41,243 bases of DNA. Origin: Rikenellaceae bacterium (lineage in GTDB: Bacteria; Bacteroidota; Bacteroidia; Bacteroidales; Rikenellaceae). Made by a program: the position numbers and the translations under genes. The DNA is taken from NCBI GenBank assembly GCA_030529085.1, contig JAUMXM010000015.1:1-41243 (forward strand), given 5' to 3'. How positions within the stretch are numbered: the first letter of the stretch is position 1; the number at the start of each line of letters is the position of its first letter. Below are positions 14,385-23,547 of this stretch, piece by piece. The notes below the pieces were generated by a model. The model ran no database searches. It was given only the letters and a program-made list of their open reading frames with translations, and was not told the origin of the DNA.

Positions 14385-16139
14385 ATGAAAACAACAGGAC
14401 GTGTAAACGGTATCATCGCGAACATCGTGATCGTCAAAGCTGACGGCCCCGTCGGCCAGAACGAGATTTGCTACGTGTACGTGGGTGATACGAAGATGAT
14501 GGCCGAGGTCATCAAGGTCGTGGGCGAGGACGCCTACGTCCAGGTATTCGACTCGACGCGCGGTCTGAAGATCGGCGACAAGGTCGAATTCGAGGGTCAC
14601 ATGCTGGAGGCTACGCTGGCCCCGGGTATGCTCTCGAAGAACTACGATGGTCTGCAGAATGACCTCGCAAAGATGGAGAGTCTGTTTATCGAGCGCGGCT
14701 CGGTAACCGACCCGATCGACTACGATTCGACGTGGGAGTTCAAGCCCCTGGCCCAGGCAGGCGACAAGGTGTCGGCCGCCTCGTGGCTCGGTGAGGTGAA
14801 GGAGCAGTGGGTAAACCACAAGATCATGGTTCCCTTCACGATGACGGGCAACTATACGGTCAAGAGCGTTGTCAAGGAGGGTGTCTACAAGGTGACCGAC
14901 ACGATCGCCGTGATCACCGACTCGGAGGGCAACGACCACAACGTAACGATGGTTCAGAAGTGGCCCGTGAAGCAGGCCGTGCGTGCCTATGTCGAGAAGC
15001 CGCGCCCCTCGCGCGTGATGGAGACGGGTGTGCGTGCCATCGACACCTTCAACCCCCTGGCCGAGGGTGGTACGGGCTTTATCCCGGGCCCCTTCGGTGC
15101 CGGTAAGACGGTGCTTCAGCACGCCATCTCGAAGCAGGCCGAGGCCGACATCATCATCATCGTAGCCTGCGGTGAGCGTGCCAACGAGGTGGTGGAGATC
15201 TTCAAGGAGTTCCCCGAGCTGGTTGACCCCCGCACGGGCCACAAGCTCATGGAGCGTACGATCATCATCTGTAACACCTCGAACATGCCCGTAGCTGCCC
15301 GTGAGGCATCGGTTTATACGGGTATGACCATCGGTGAGTACTACCGCGCGATGGGTCTCAAGGTGCTCGTTATGGCCGACTCGACCTCGCGTTGGGCACA
15401 GGCGCTGCGTGAGATGTCGAACCGTCTGGAGGAGCTTCCTGGTCAGGACGCCTTCCCGATGGACCTCTCGGCAATCATCGCCGCCTTCTATGCCCGTGCC
15501 GGTCTGGTGAAGCTGACCAACGGCGAGACGGGTTCGGTAACCTTCCTCGGTACGGTATCGCCCGCCGGTGGTAACCTCAAGGAGCCGGTGACCGAGTCGA
15601 CCAAGAAGGCCGCACGTTGCTTCTACGCCCTCTCGCAGGGTCGTGCCGACTCGAAGCGCTACCCCGCTATCGACCCGCTGGACAGCTACTCGAAGTACCT
15701 CGAGTATCCCGAAGTATCCTCCTACCTCGACGAGCACATCGGCAAGGGCTGGGTGGAGTCGGTCTACGAGGGTAAGACCTTCGTGCAGCGCGGTAAGGAG
15801 GCCAACGACCAGATCAACATCCTCGGTGACGACGGTGTACCCGTTGATTACCACGAGCGTTTCTGGAAGAGCGAGCTGCTCGACTTTGTGATCCTGCAGC
15901 AGGATGCCTTCGACGATATTGATGCCAACTGCCCCATCGAGCGTCAGAAGATGATGTACGAGATGGTACTCGACATCTGCCGCCACGACTTCCCCTTCAC
16001 CGACTTCGAGGAGTGCTCGCAGTTCTTCAAGGGTCTGATCAACCTCTTCCGCCAGATGAACTACGCGGAGTGGCAGTCGGATAAATTCGAGCAGTACAAG
16101 GCTCAGATCGAGAAGTATGTAAGTGAAAAAGCCAAATAA
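14385..16139 (+). CDS. atpA: V-type ATPase catalytic subunit A
   Basis: The 584-residue protein carries the V/A-type A-subunit domains. An N-terminal beta barrel is followed by the family's non-homologous insert (residues about 110-200). The nucleotide-binding domain has P-loop GPFGAGKT (235-242) and ADSTSRWAQALREMSNRLEELPG downstream. The helical C-terminal domain ends QIEKYVSEKAK. It hydrolyses or synthesises ATP in alternation with subunit B in the A3B3 head. The length is that of archaeal and bacterial V-type A subunits. It lies 9 bp from each of its neighbours. Confidence 0.98.
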   Translation: MKTTGRVNGIIANIVIVKADGPVGQNEICYVYVGDTKMMAEVIKVVGEDAYVQVFDSTRGLKIGDKVEFEGHMLEATLAPGMLSKNYDGLQNDLAKMESLFIERGSVTDPIDYDSTWEFKPLAQAGDKVSAASWLGEVKEQWVNHKIMVPFTMTGNYTVKSVVKEGVYKVTDTIAVITDSEGNDHNVTMVQKWPVKQAVRAYVEKPRPSRVMETGVRAIDTFNPLAEGGTGFIPGPFGAGKTVLQHAISKQAEADIIIIVACGERANEVVEIFKEFPELVDPRTGHKLMERTIIICNTSNMPVAAREASVYTGMTIGEYYRAMGLKVLVMADSTSRWAQALREMSNRLEELPGQDAFPMDLSAIIAAFYARAGLVKLTNGETGSVTFLGTVSPAGGNLKEPVTESTKKAARCFYALSQGRADSKRYPAIDPLDSYSKYLEYPEVSSYLDEHIGKGWVESVYEGKTFVQRGKEANDQINILGDDGVPVDYHERFWKSELLDFVILQQDAFDDIDANCPIERQKMMYEMVLDICRHDFPFTDFEECSQFFKGLINLFRQMNYAEWQSDKFEQYKAQIEKYVSEKAK

Positions 16140-16148
16140 GCAGAAGAT

Positions 16149-17468
16149 ATGACAACACGTGCATTTCAAAAGATATACACCAAAATCGACAACATCACCA
16201 AGGCGACCGTGACGCTGCGCGCCGAGGGGGTGGGCAACGATGAGCTGGCTACCGTAGGCGGTAAGCTGGCACAGGTGGTAAAGATTATGGGTCAGAACGT
16301 GACGCTTCAGGTCTTTGCCGGTACGGAGGGTATCGCCACCAACTCGGAGGTGATTTTCCACGGCGAGCCCCCGAAGCTCAACGTCTCGGACAACCTGGCA
16401 GGTCGCTTCTTCAACGCCTATGGTGAGCCGCTCGAGGGCGGTGAGGCCGTTGAGGGTGAGGCTCGCGAGATCGGTGGCCCGACGGTGAATCCCTACAAGC
16501 GTCTGCAGCCTTCGGAGCTCATCGCTACGGGTATCGCCGGTATCGACCTCAACAACACGCTCGTAACGGGTCAGAAGATCCCCTTCTTCGCCGACCCCGA
16601 CCAGCCCTACAACGCCGTGATGGCCAACGTGGCCCTGCGTGCCAAGGCCGATAAGATCATCCTCGGCGGTATGGGTCTGACGAACGACGACTTCCTCTAC
16701 TTCAAGTCGGTCTTCGAGAACGCCGGTGCCTTGGACCGCATCGTCTCGTTCATCAACACGACCGAGAATCCCCCCGTGGAGCGTCTGCTGGTGCCCGATA
16801 TGGCCCTGACGGCTGCCGAGTACTTCGCCGTGGATAAGGGCGAGAAGGTGCTCGTGCTCTTGACCGATATGACCCTCTACGCCGATGCCCTGGCCATCGT
16901 GTCGAACCGTATGGACCAGATCCCCTCGAAGGACTCGATGCCCGGTTCGCTCTACTCGGACCTGGCGAAGATCTACGAGAAGGCCGTGCAGCTGCCGAAC
17001 GGTGGTTCGATCACGATTATCGCTGTAACGACCCTCTCGGGTGGCGACATTACCCACGCTATTCCCGATAACACGGGTTACATCACCGAGGGTCAGCTCT
17101 TCCTGCGCAACGACTCGGATACGGGTAAGGTTATCGTCGATCCCTTCCGTTCGCTCTCGCGTCTGAAGCAGCTCGTGATCGGTAAGAAGACCCGCGAGGA
17201 CCACCCGCAGGTGATGAATGCCTGTGTGCGCCTCTATGCCGATGCCGCCAACGCCAAGACGAAGCTCGAGAATGGTTTCGACCTCTCGGACTACGACGAG
17301 CGCGCCCTGAAGTTTGCCCGCGACTACTCGCGCAAGCTGCTGGCCATCGACATCAATATCGAGATTACGGAGATGTTGGATACGGCTTGGGAGCTCTTCG
17401 CCGCCTACTTCACGAAGGAGGAGGTTGCTATCAAGGCCGAACTTATCGAGAAATACTGGAAAGCATAA
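16149..17468 (+). CDS. atpB: V-type ATPase subunit B
   Basis: At 439 residues it is slightly short for the family. It is homologous to subunit A but lacks a canonical P-loop; the corresponding segment reads VTGQKIPFFADPDQPYN. This is typical of the regulatory, non-catalytic B subunit. Other family blocks are LLTDMTLYADALAIVSNRMDQIPSKDSMPGSLYSDLAKIYEKA and PDNTGYITEGQLFLRND. It forms the A3B3 hexamer with atpA. It lies 9 bp after atpA and 6 bp before atpD. Confidence 0.97.
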   Translation: MTTRAFQKIYTKIDNITKATVTLRAEGVGNDELATVGGKLAQVVKIMGQNVTLQVFAGTEGIATNSEVIFHGEPPKLNVSDNLAGRFFNAYGEPLEGGEAVEGEAREIGGPTVNPYKRLQPSELIATGIAGIDLNNTLVTGQKIPFFADPDQPYNAVMANVALRAKADKIILGGMGLTNDDFLYFKSVFENAGALDRIVSFINTTENPPVERLLVPDMALTAAEYFAVDKGEKVLVLLTDMTLYADALAIVSNRMDQIPSKDSMPGSLYSDLAKIYEKAVQLPNGGSITIIAVTTLSGGDITHAIPDNTGYITEGQLFLRNDSDTGKVIVDPFRSLSRLKQLVIGKKTREDHPQVMNACVRLYADAANAKTKLENGFDLSDYDERALKFARDYSRKLLAIDINIEITEMLDTAWELFAAYFTKEEVAIKAELIEKYWKA

Positions 17469-17474
17469 CAAGCA

Positions 17475-18083
17475 ATGGCAATCAAATTTCAATACAACAA
17501 GACCTCGCTCGGTGAACTCGGCAAGCAGCTGAAGATGCGCCAGAAGGCTCTTCCGACCATCAAGTCGAAGGAGTCGGCCCTGCGCTCCGAGGTAAAACGA
17601 GCGAAGGATACCGCGGAGGAGTTCCAGCGTCGCCTCGACCTCTTGAAGGGCGAGTACGACTACATGGTGGCTCTCTGGGGCGAGTTTGATTGTACGCTGG
17701 TGCGCATTGCCGATGTGGAGCTTACGGAACAGAAAATTGCGGGTGTCCGCACGCCGGTTTTAAAGGAGGTCATCTTCGACCGCAAACCCTACGATCTCTT
17801 CTCCTCGCCTGTCTGGTACGCCGATGGCGTTGCCGTGCTGGAGAAGATGGCCAAGTTGGGGATTGAGTACGAGGTATTCCGCCGCAAGACCGAGCTTTTG
17901 GACTACGCACGCCGCAAGACCACGCAAAAGGTAAACCTCTACGAGAAGGTACAGATTCCCGGATACGAGGATGCCATTCGTAAAATCAAACGCTTCATGG
18001 AGGACGAGGAGAATCTCTCGAAGTCTGCCCAGAAGATTGTCAAAACCAAACAACAGCAAGCCGGGGAGGGCAAGATGTTATGA
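17475..18083 (+). CDS. atpD: V-type ATPase subunit D (central stalk)
   Basis: The 202-residue protein has the two-long-helix layout of subunit D, the rotor shaft. The N-terminal helix has YNKTSLGELGKQLKMRQKALPTIKSKESALR. The C-terminal helix has YEKVQIPGYEDAIRKIKRFMEDEENL. It transmits rotation between the A3B3 head and the membrane ring. Its TGA stop overlaps the next gene's ATG (ATGA at 18080-18083), so translational coupling with atpI is likely. Confidence 0.94.
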   Translation: MAIKFQYNKTSLGELGKQLKMRQKALPTIKSKESALRSEVKRAKDTAEEFQRRLDLLKGEYDYMVALWGEFDCTLVRIADVELTEQKIAGVRTPVLKEVIFDRKPYDLFSSPVWYADGVAVLEKMAKLGIEYEVFRRKTELLDYARRKTTQKVNLYEKVQIPGYEDAIRKIKRFMEDEENLSKSAQKIVKTKQQQAGEGKML

Positions 18084-19909
18084 TAGCAAAAATGTCGAAA
18101 TACAACTTTGTGCTCCTGGCAGCACAGAGCGAAGACTTCGTTGCTCGCCTGCGTGAGTTGGGTTTGGTCGAGATTACCACTACCGGCTGGGAGCCCTCGG
18201 AGGAGGATCGCCAGCTGATTCTCGACATCGAAGCCCTGGCCAAAGCCGAGGATTACCTCGCGCGCTGGGCTGCCGACGAGCAGAAGGCCGCCCTCAAGGG
18301 TGAGCCCTACGCCTCGGGCGTGGAGGCCTTCGAGCACTTCCAGGCTGCACAGCAGCAGGCCGCAGCGCTGGCCGCCGAGATCGCCCGTCTGGAGAAGACG
18401 GCCGACGAGTTGCGCCCCTGGGGTCAGTTCGATGTCAAGCAGACGGCCAAGCTCGCCGAGCAGGGCATCGTGCTGCACTACCTCTCAACGGCCGCCAACG
18501 CCTTCGACAAGGAGCTGGCCGCCTGGAGCGAGGAGTACACCATCGCCGAGATCAACCGCACGGCCTCGACCGTCTGGTTCGTAGTCGTTACGAAGCCCGG
18601 CGAGGAGCTCTCGATCGACGCCCAAGAGATGAAGGCCCCGCAGCTCGACATCACCGAGGCTGAGGCGCAGATCGCTGCTGCCCAGGCCGAGCTTACGGAG
18701 CTGGACAACTGCTTTGCCCGCGTCAAGGCAAGCGAGAAGCTCCTGAAGGAGTATGCCGCATCGCTCAAGGAGCGCCTTGAGACCGATCAGATTTCCGCCA
18801 CAGCCACCTCGGCTGCCGACGGATCGCTGGTCGTGATGGAGGGCTGGGCCGAGGAGGCTACCTCCGAGGCGGTCGATAAGCTGCTCGAGGAGTACCCCAA
18901 CGTGGTCTACCTCAAGGGCAAGCCGACCCCCGAGGACAACACCCCCGTCAAGCTCAAGAACAACCGCTTCGCACGCATCTTCGAGATGATTGGCGACATG
19001 TACGCCCGTCCGAAGTACGGCACGATGGACCTCACGCCCTTCTTCGCACCCTTCTACATGCTCTTCTTCGGCATCTGTCTGAATGATGCGGGCTACGGTC
19101 TCATTCTGCTCATCGCGGGCCTTGTGATGCTGGCCAAGTGCAAGGAGGGTATGATGCGCCGCGCCGCCTGGTTTGCGACGATGTGCGCCCTCTCGACCAC
19201 CCTCTTCGGCCTCTTCTGCGGCTCGCTGTTCGGTGTGAATCTGGGCAACTACCTGCCGATCAAGTTCTTCGACTTCCAGGGTCAGTTCTTCACCTGGGCC
19301 CTGGCTATCGGCATGGTGCAGATTCTCTTCGGTCTGCTGCTCAACGTCATTATGACGATTCACTGCTTCGGTCTGAAGTACGCCTACTCGAACCTGGGTT
19401 GGTTCATCATCCTGCTCTCCGGCTCGCTTGCCGCAGGTCTTCCGATGATGAACGAGGCGTGGACGATTCCGGGCTTCACCGCCTCGTCGCCCGCCTTCTA
19501 CGGTGCCATCGGTGTCGGTTTGGCACTGCTGCTGCTGTTGAACACCCCGGGTAAGTTCCACAACCCGTTCCTCAACATCGGCTCGGGTCTTTGGAACCTC
19601 TACAACAACATCACGGGTCTGTTGAGCGACGTGCTCTCCTACATCCGCCTCTTCGCCATCGGTCTTTCGGGTGGTGTGCTGGCGCAGGTATTCAACTCGC
19701 TGGCCGACGGTCTTTCGCCCGACGGCAACATCGTGCTGAAGATCCTGGTGATGGCCATCATCCTCTTGATCGGCCACGCCATCAACCTCTTTATGTCGAC
19801 CATCTCGTCTTTTGTGCACCCGATGCGTCTGACCTTTGTAGAGTTCTATAAGAATGCCGGCTTCGAGATGGCTTCGCGCAACTTCGAGCCGCTGCGTAAA
19901 GAGAATTAA
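18080..19909 (+). CDS. atpI: V-type ATPase subunit I (membrane stator, a-subunit homologue)
   Basis: The protein has 609 residues. Residues 1-315 are the soluble arm with a long coiled coil (about 85-110 and 190-235). Residues 320-580 hold about seven to eight membrane helices. The essential half-channel Arg is Arg523 in VLSYIRLFAIGLS. The protein forms the ion path beside the K ring. It is somewhat shorter than many family members, with the difference apparently in the soluble arm. The start at 18080 overlaps the atpD stop; a second ATG four codons later (18092) is also possible. No glycosylation-type or extra domains are seen. Confidence 0.94.
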   Translation: MIAKMSKYNFVLLAAQSEDFVARLRELGLVEITTTGWEPSEEDRQLILDIEALAKAEDYLARWAADEQKAALKGEPYASGVEAFEHFQAAQQQAAALAAEIARLEKTADELRPWGQFDVKQTAKLAEQGIVLHYLSTAANAFDKELAAWSEEYTIAEINRTASTVWFVVVTKPGEELSIDAQEMKAPQLDITEAEAQIAAAQAELTELDNCFARVKASEKLLKEYAASLKERLETDQISATATSAADGSLVVMEGWAEEATSEAVDKLLEEYPNVVYLKGKPTPEDNTPVKLKNNRFARIFEMIGDMYARPKYGTMDLTPFFAPFYMLFFGICLNDAGYGLILLIAGLVMLAKCKEGMMRRAAWFATMCALSTTLFGLFCGSLFGVNLGNYLPIKFFDFQGQFFTWALAIGMVQILFGLLLNVIMTIHCFGLKYAYSNLGWFIILLSGSLAAGLPMMNEAWTIPGFTASSPAFYGAIGVGLALLLLLNTPGKFHNPFLNIGSGLWNLYNNITGLLSDVLSYIRLFAIGLSGGVLAQVFNSLADGLSPDGNIVLKILVMAIILLIGHAINLFMSTISSFVHPMRLTFVEFYKNAGFEMASRNFEPLRKEN

Positions 19910-19954
19910 GAAACGAAAAACAAAACAACAAACAATTAAAAACCAAAAACAATT
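19910..19954 (+). promoter_or_regulatory. A-rich unstructured leader before atpK
   Basis: Of 45 bases, 31 are A, 8 C, 4 T and 2 G. There is no Shine-Dalgarno sequence and little capacity to fold. All other junctions in the operon are 12 bp or shorter or overlap. Such leaders favour initiation in Bacteroidetes, and K is needed in multiple copies per complex. Confidence 0.6.
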
Positions 19955-20407
19955 ATGGAAACAACTGCTTTAGTAATGGCCTATGTCGGCGTAGCGCTGA
20001 TGGTTGGTCTGGCCGGTGTTGCATCGGCTATTGGTACTTCGATTGCCGGTCAGGCAGCCGTAGGTGCTATGAAGAAGAACGGTAACGCCTTCGGTAGCTA
20101 CATGATTCTGTCGGCTCTGCCGGGTTCGCAGGGTCTCTACGGTTTCGTCTGCTTCTTCATGGTGCAGGGCTACCTCGCTGCTCCCACGATGCTGCAGGGT
20201 GCCGCTATTCTGGGTGCCGGTCTGCTCGTTGGTATGGCTAACCTGGCTGCTGCCGTTTACCAGGCCAAGGTCTGCGCCAACGGTATCGCCGCTATCGGTA
20301 ATGGCCACGACGTGATGGGTAAGACGCTGATTCTGGCCGCTTTCCCCGAGCTCTACGCTATTCTTACCGTAGCTGCTACGTTCCTCATCTCGGGTCTGAT
20401 CGCCTAA
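19955..20407 (+). CDS. atpK: V-type ATPase subunit K (proteolipid ring)
   Basis: The 150-residue protein consists of two fused hairpins, four membrane helices in all. The ion-binding Glu is Glu132 in FPELYAIL in helix 4. Residues corresponding to the sodium ligands known from the Enterococcus hirae NtpK ring are present or conservatively changed: Ser58-Gln59 in LPGSQGLYGF (Thr-Gln in NtpK), Gln103 in VYQAKV, and Glu132. This suggests sodium rather than proton coupling, by inference from family knowledge. The second residue pattern PGSQ in helix 2 lacks its own carboxylate, as in other V-type double-hairpin subunits. It is the last gene of the operon, with a terminator 27 bp downstream. Confidence 0.95.
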   Translation: METTALVMAYVGVALMVGLAGVASAIGTSIAGQAAVGAMKKNGNAFGSYMILSALPGSQGLYGFVCFFMVQGYLAAPTMLQGAAILGAGLLVGMANLAAAVYQAKVCANGIAAIGNGHDVMGKTLILAAFPELYAILTVAATFLISGLIA

Positions 20408-20428
20408 CGAAGAGGCCGTAAAGGCAAC

Positions 20429-20461
20429 AAAAAAGGCTGTCCGCATTGGACAGCCTTTTTT
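20429..20461. terminator. Bidirectional terminator between atpK and the DUF6298-like gene
   Basis: The arms GGCTGTCC (20435-20442) and GGACAGCC (20448-20455) flank loop GCATT, with an A run before and a T run after. It can stop both the V-ATPase operon and the convergent minus-strand operon ending at 20479. Confidence 0.94.
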
Positions 20462-20478
20462 ATTTAGCTCTATTTACG

Positions 20479-23400
20479 CTATCGTTTCTCAATCCAATAG
20501 ATACCCTCCGTCTGCTCGACTGTGCAGCTGCCGTCGATCGACTTGAGGCGCATGCGCAGCTCCTTCGTAGCACCCGTAGCGGGATCTACGACCTTGATGC
20601 GGTAGTTACCCTTCGGAAGTTGCAGTTCGACAGCCTCGTCGCCCCTCTTATAGAGCAGTGCACCCTCCTTGCCGGAGAGGATGTAGCCACCCTCCACCTC
20701 GGCGATGTCGGTCATCTGCGGAATAGCAGCCAGAAGCGCCTTATCCTCCACACGGAGCGTGGGGCACGAGCCACCGGCCATCAGAATAGCCCAACCGTAG
20801 GCGGGATAGTTCTGCGCGAAGAAGGTCACCGCCTTCTCGGGGTAGGCCTTGCGGTACTCGCTCACGGCGCGGTAGGTCGAAGCAAAATCGATTGTGCCCA
20901 CCTTAATCTTGCGCGCATACTGACGCGGAGCCATGCTCACACCACCCTCGGGCTCGTAGGTCGTGCCGTCGGCGCGGTGGTGCCAATAGCGAATATCGAC
21001 CATATCGACCACCTTCGAGCGCACAGGATCACGCAGGATGGCATCCTGCACATCCTTCGTCGCCGAGAGGGCGATCAGAACCTCCTTGCCCGTCTCGGCC
21101 TCCCACTCGGCGATGCAGTCGAGCCAGAACTCCACAAAGTGGAGCGGGCCGGTATACTCCTCGCTGATCAGGTGTACCACATTACCGTAGTCGGCCAGCT
21201 GCTCCAAACACATGCGGATATAGCCGCGGTGGAGCGGACGGCGCGTCGGGTGGTTCACGTCGTAGAACATATCGGCCACAAAGACACGCTTATCACCGGC
21301 GAAGTTCGTAGGCTCGGCAAAGCCCGTGTTGTTGATGTTGTTGGGGGTACGCCAAGGCGAATCGACCCAGTGGGCACCCGCCTCGATGATGTTGTGCTGG
21401 AAGTAGTCCTGGTGGAAGAGCAACATACCCTCCTGGGCTGCCTTGCCGGCAAACTCGCGCAGACGGCTCCAATACCAGGTGTTGGGTTTCGTCAGGTCAT
21501 ACTTCGACATGCCATCCCAACCGGCACCCTCGCCCGAGCGGGCAAAGGGCTGCTCGTAGTGGGGAGCCCACACATCGCCATCACGACGGCGCACGCGGAT
21601 GTGGTCGTCACGACGACGGTCGTACCAGAGGCCGTAGTTGTGGTCGAGCAGCAGCACACCGCGCTTCTTCATGTTGGCAACCACCTGATCGACGCGGTCC
21701 GTAAGACCCTGACCCTCGCGGTCGGGGACAAAGCGCGTCACGTGGTCGGTAGCCTTCAGCAGCTGATCATACTCCAGGTTGCCGCTCCACCAGCGGACAT
21801 TCTGACGGCCACCCACCAGCAACTTACCGTTGCCCGTCAGGCGACCATTCACCAGCGCATACTCCACCTCGCGCTTCGCCTCATCGCGCGTTGCAAGCGT
21901 CGCCTGCACGCCATTCGGCTCGACCGATGCGGTGAAGGGGGCCTTGGCGATCCACATCGGGAGGGTTACGCGCGGCTCATAGGCCTGCTTGGCCAGCTGC
22001 ACAGCCTGCTCAATCGTCGGGCTCGACGAAGCATTCGTATTGCGGTCGTAGATGCGCACAAGCTGCTGGGCCTTCTCGGCACCTACGCGCTCGGCAAGCT
22101 GGGCACGGAACAAGCTGTAGGGCTTGACAAACTCATCCGAGTTGGTCATCACACCGTTGCCACACATCGTGGCCCACGAGCCGTTGGCGTAGTTCATGCC
22201 GTAGCCGATCGGAGCGTAGCACTCCACACCGGCCGCCGCACACTGCCAAGCGACACTGTTCGCCGTATTCCAGCCGGCGCGTGCGTGGGTACGCTCCAGA
22301 CTCTTGAACGAGAGGTCATGGCCATCGACATTCACGATATCGAACAACAGACCGCAGGCCCAGGCGCCCGTCGAGCCGCTGAAGCCCTTCGAGAGGTGGC
22401 TGTCACACTGCACAAAGGCGTTGGGGCCGGGGGCGTTGATACCGGCCGAGAAGTCGTGCTGACCCTCCACCGAGTAGCAGCTCAGGAACAAGTTGTGCTG
22501 ACCGAGCGTAAAGAAGGTGCGGCGGCGCGAACCTGCCAACTCCGACACGGGGTCGAACGATTGGCAATCCGAGACGGTCACACGACGCGCCTCGCGCTGC
22601 AGGGCAACGGCCGAGCCGGCAAACTGCTTGAAATCGACCTGGCGCACCCAGCAATCCTCGGCATTATTGATCCAAACACCCATCCAGGCGTGGTTCTCAT
22701 CCATCGGGTAGGCCGTATCGTAGTCCGACACAAGGGTCAGGTGCTCGACACCGACCTCGCTGATGCGGCCACTCCAGGTGTAGGGCTTCACCACCACGGG
22801 ACGCAGCCCCAGACCAAAGGTCAGGGCAGCATCGATCGTCACGCGGTTGCCCTCGATAGCCGTCACGGTGCGATCCCAGCCAATGCGCACATTACCCGGG
22901 CCGAGCTGACGTGCAATCTCAGGGGTAATCACAGCCTCTCGCTCGCGCGGACGCGCTACGGGCTGCTGCTCGACGATAATCGGCTGACCCACCGAAAGCC
23001 CCTCGACAGAGCCCACCTCAAACGAGGTTGCACCCACGGGCAGGTAGTCGATCGTAAGCTCGGTCGCAGCGCCGTAGGTGCGGTTATCCACACCCTCGAC
23101 ATAGATCACGGCACCGCGATCCACACCGCGCTTGACAAGCACCGTCTTCTCCTTATCGACACCGCGCAGGACAATACCCGAGGCGGTGATACGGAGCGGC
23201 TCATCCAAATAGTAGGTACCCGCCTCCAAGAGGATGGCACCACGCAGCCCCTGCTCGTTGGCCGGGCGGGCTGCCAGGGCGTCGATATGGCCCTGAATCA
23301 TCTTACTGTCGTTCTCCGACGGGGCGAGGGTGAAGACAACCTCGGCATCGGGAATCATCTCGTTCGAGTTGCGATAACCGCAGTAGGAGAAGTCGAGGAT

Positions 23401-23532
23401 GCGATCACCCTGCTTCGTTGCGGCATATTGCAACTTACCATCCGCTACGCTAATAGGAAAAGCGGGTTGTGCCGCTACCTCCGAGCAGCACAAACCCGCA
23501 ATACCGAGAAGCGTTAAAATCAGCTTCTTCAT
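20479..23532 (-). CDS. Putative two-domain carbohydrate-active enzyme, DUF6298-like
   Basis: The protein has 1017 residues and is secreted, with a signal peptide of residues 1-21 ending EVAAQ. Residues about 60-520 look like a right-handed beta helix: RGAILLEAGTYYLDEPLRI is the typical opening of pectate-lyase-superfamily helices, and AEDCWVRQVDFKQFAGSAVAL is a coil repeat. Residues about 575-930 look like a TIM-barrel hydrolase with LLLDHNYGLWYDRRRDDH (628-644), a candidate catalytic pair at Glu791-Glu792 in LISEEYTGP, and DIRYWHH (846-852). A short C-terminal beta domain follows. From memory the second part corresponds to DUF6298, found in Bacteroidetes polysaccharide loci; no activity is known to me. 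It lies 15 bp after the PL1-like gene, so they are cotranscribed. Confidence 0.82.
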   Translation of the reverse strand: MKKLILTLLGIAGLCCSEVAAQPAFPISVADGKLQYAATKQGDRILDFSYCGYRNSNEMIPDAEVVFTLAPSENDSKMIQGHIDALAARPANEQGLRGAILLEAGTYYLDEPLRITASGIVLRGVDKEKTVLVKRGVDRGAVIYVEGVDNRTYGAATELTIDYLPVGATSFEVGSVEGLSVGQPIIVEQQPVARPREREAVITPEIARQLGPGNVRIGWDRTVTAIEGNRVTIDAALTFGLGLRPVVVKPYTWSGRISEVGVEHLTLVSDYDTAYPMDENHAWMGVWINNAEDCWVRQVDFKQFAGSAVALQREARRVTVSDCQSFDPVSELAGSRRRTFFTLGQHNLFLSCYSVEGQHDFSAGINAPGPNAFVQCDSHLSKGFSGSTGAWACGLLFDIVNVDGHDLSFKSLERTHARAGWNTANSVAWQCAAAGVECYAPIGYGMNYANGSWATMCGNGVMTNSDEFVKPYSLFRAQLAERVGAEKAQQLVRIYDRNTNASSSPTIEQAVQLAKQAYEPRVTLPMWIAKAPFTASVEPNGVQATLATRDEAKREVEYALVNGRLTGNGKLLVGGRQNVRWWSGNLEYDQLLKATDHVTRFVPDREGQGLTDRVDQVVANMKKRGVLLLDHNYGLWYDRRRDDHIRVRRRDGDVWAPHYEQPFARSGEGAGWDGMSKYDLTKPNTWYWSRLREFAGKAAQEGMLLFHQDYFQHNIIEAGAHWVDSPWRTPNNINNTGFAEPTNFAGDKRVFVADMFYDVNHPTRRPLHRGYIRMCLEQLADYGNVVHLISEEYTGPLHFVEFWLDCIAEWEAETGKEVLIALSATKDVQDAILRDPVRSKVVDMVDIRYWHHRADGTTYEPEGGVSMAPRQYARKIKVGTIDFASTYRAVSEYRKAYPEKAVTFFAQNYPAYGWAILMAGGSCPTLRVEDKALLAAIPQMTDIAEVEGGYILSGKEGALLYKRGDEAVELQLPKGNYRIKVVDPATGATKELRMRLKSIDGSCTVEQTEGIYWIEKR

Positions 23533-23547
23533 ATATGTTCCTAATTT

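Noticed and set aside
14082..17492. 1136-codon open frame on the minus strand opposite atpA/atpB
   Set aside because: It lies wholly antisense to well-supported V-ATPase genes. Its translation is low-complexity (His, Leu, Val, Gly, Arg rich) with no family resemblance. Codon bias of the real genes keeps the antisense frame open.
20446..23517. 1023-codon open frame on the plus strand opposite the DUF6298-like gene
   Set aside because: Antisense shadow with the same composition bias. The minus-strand protein has a signal peptide and recognisable domains.
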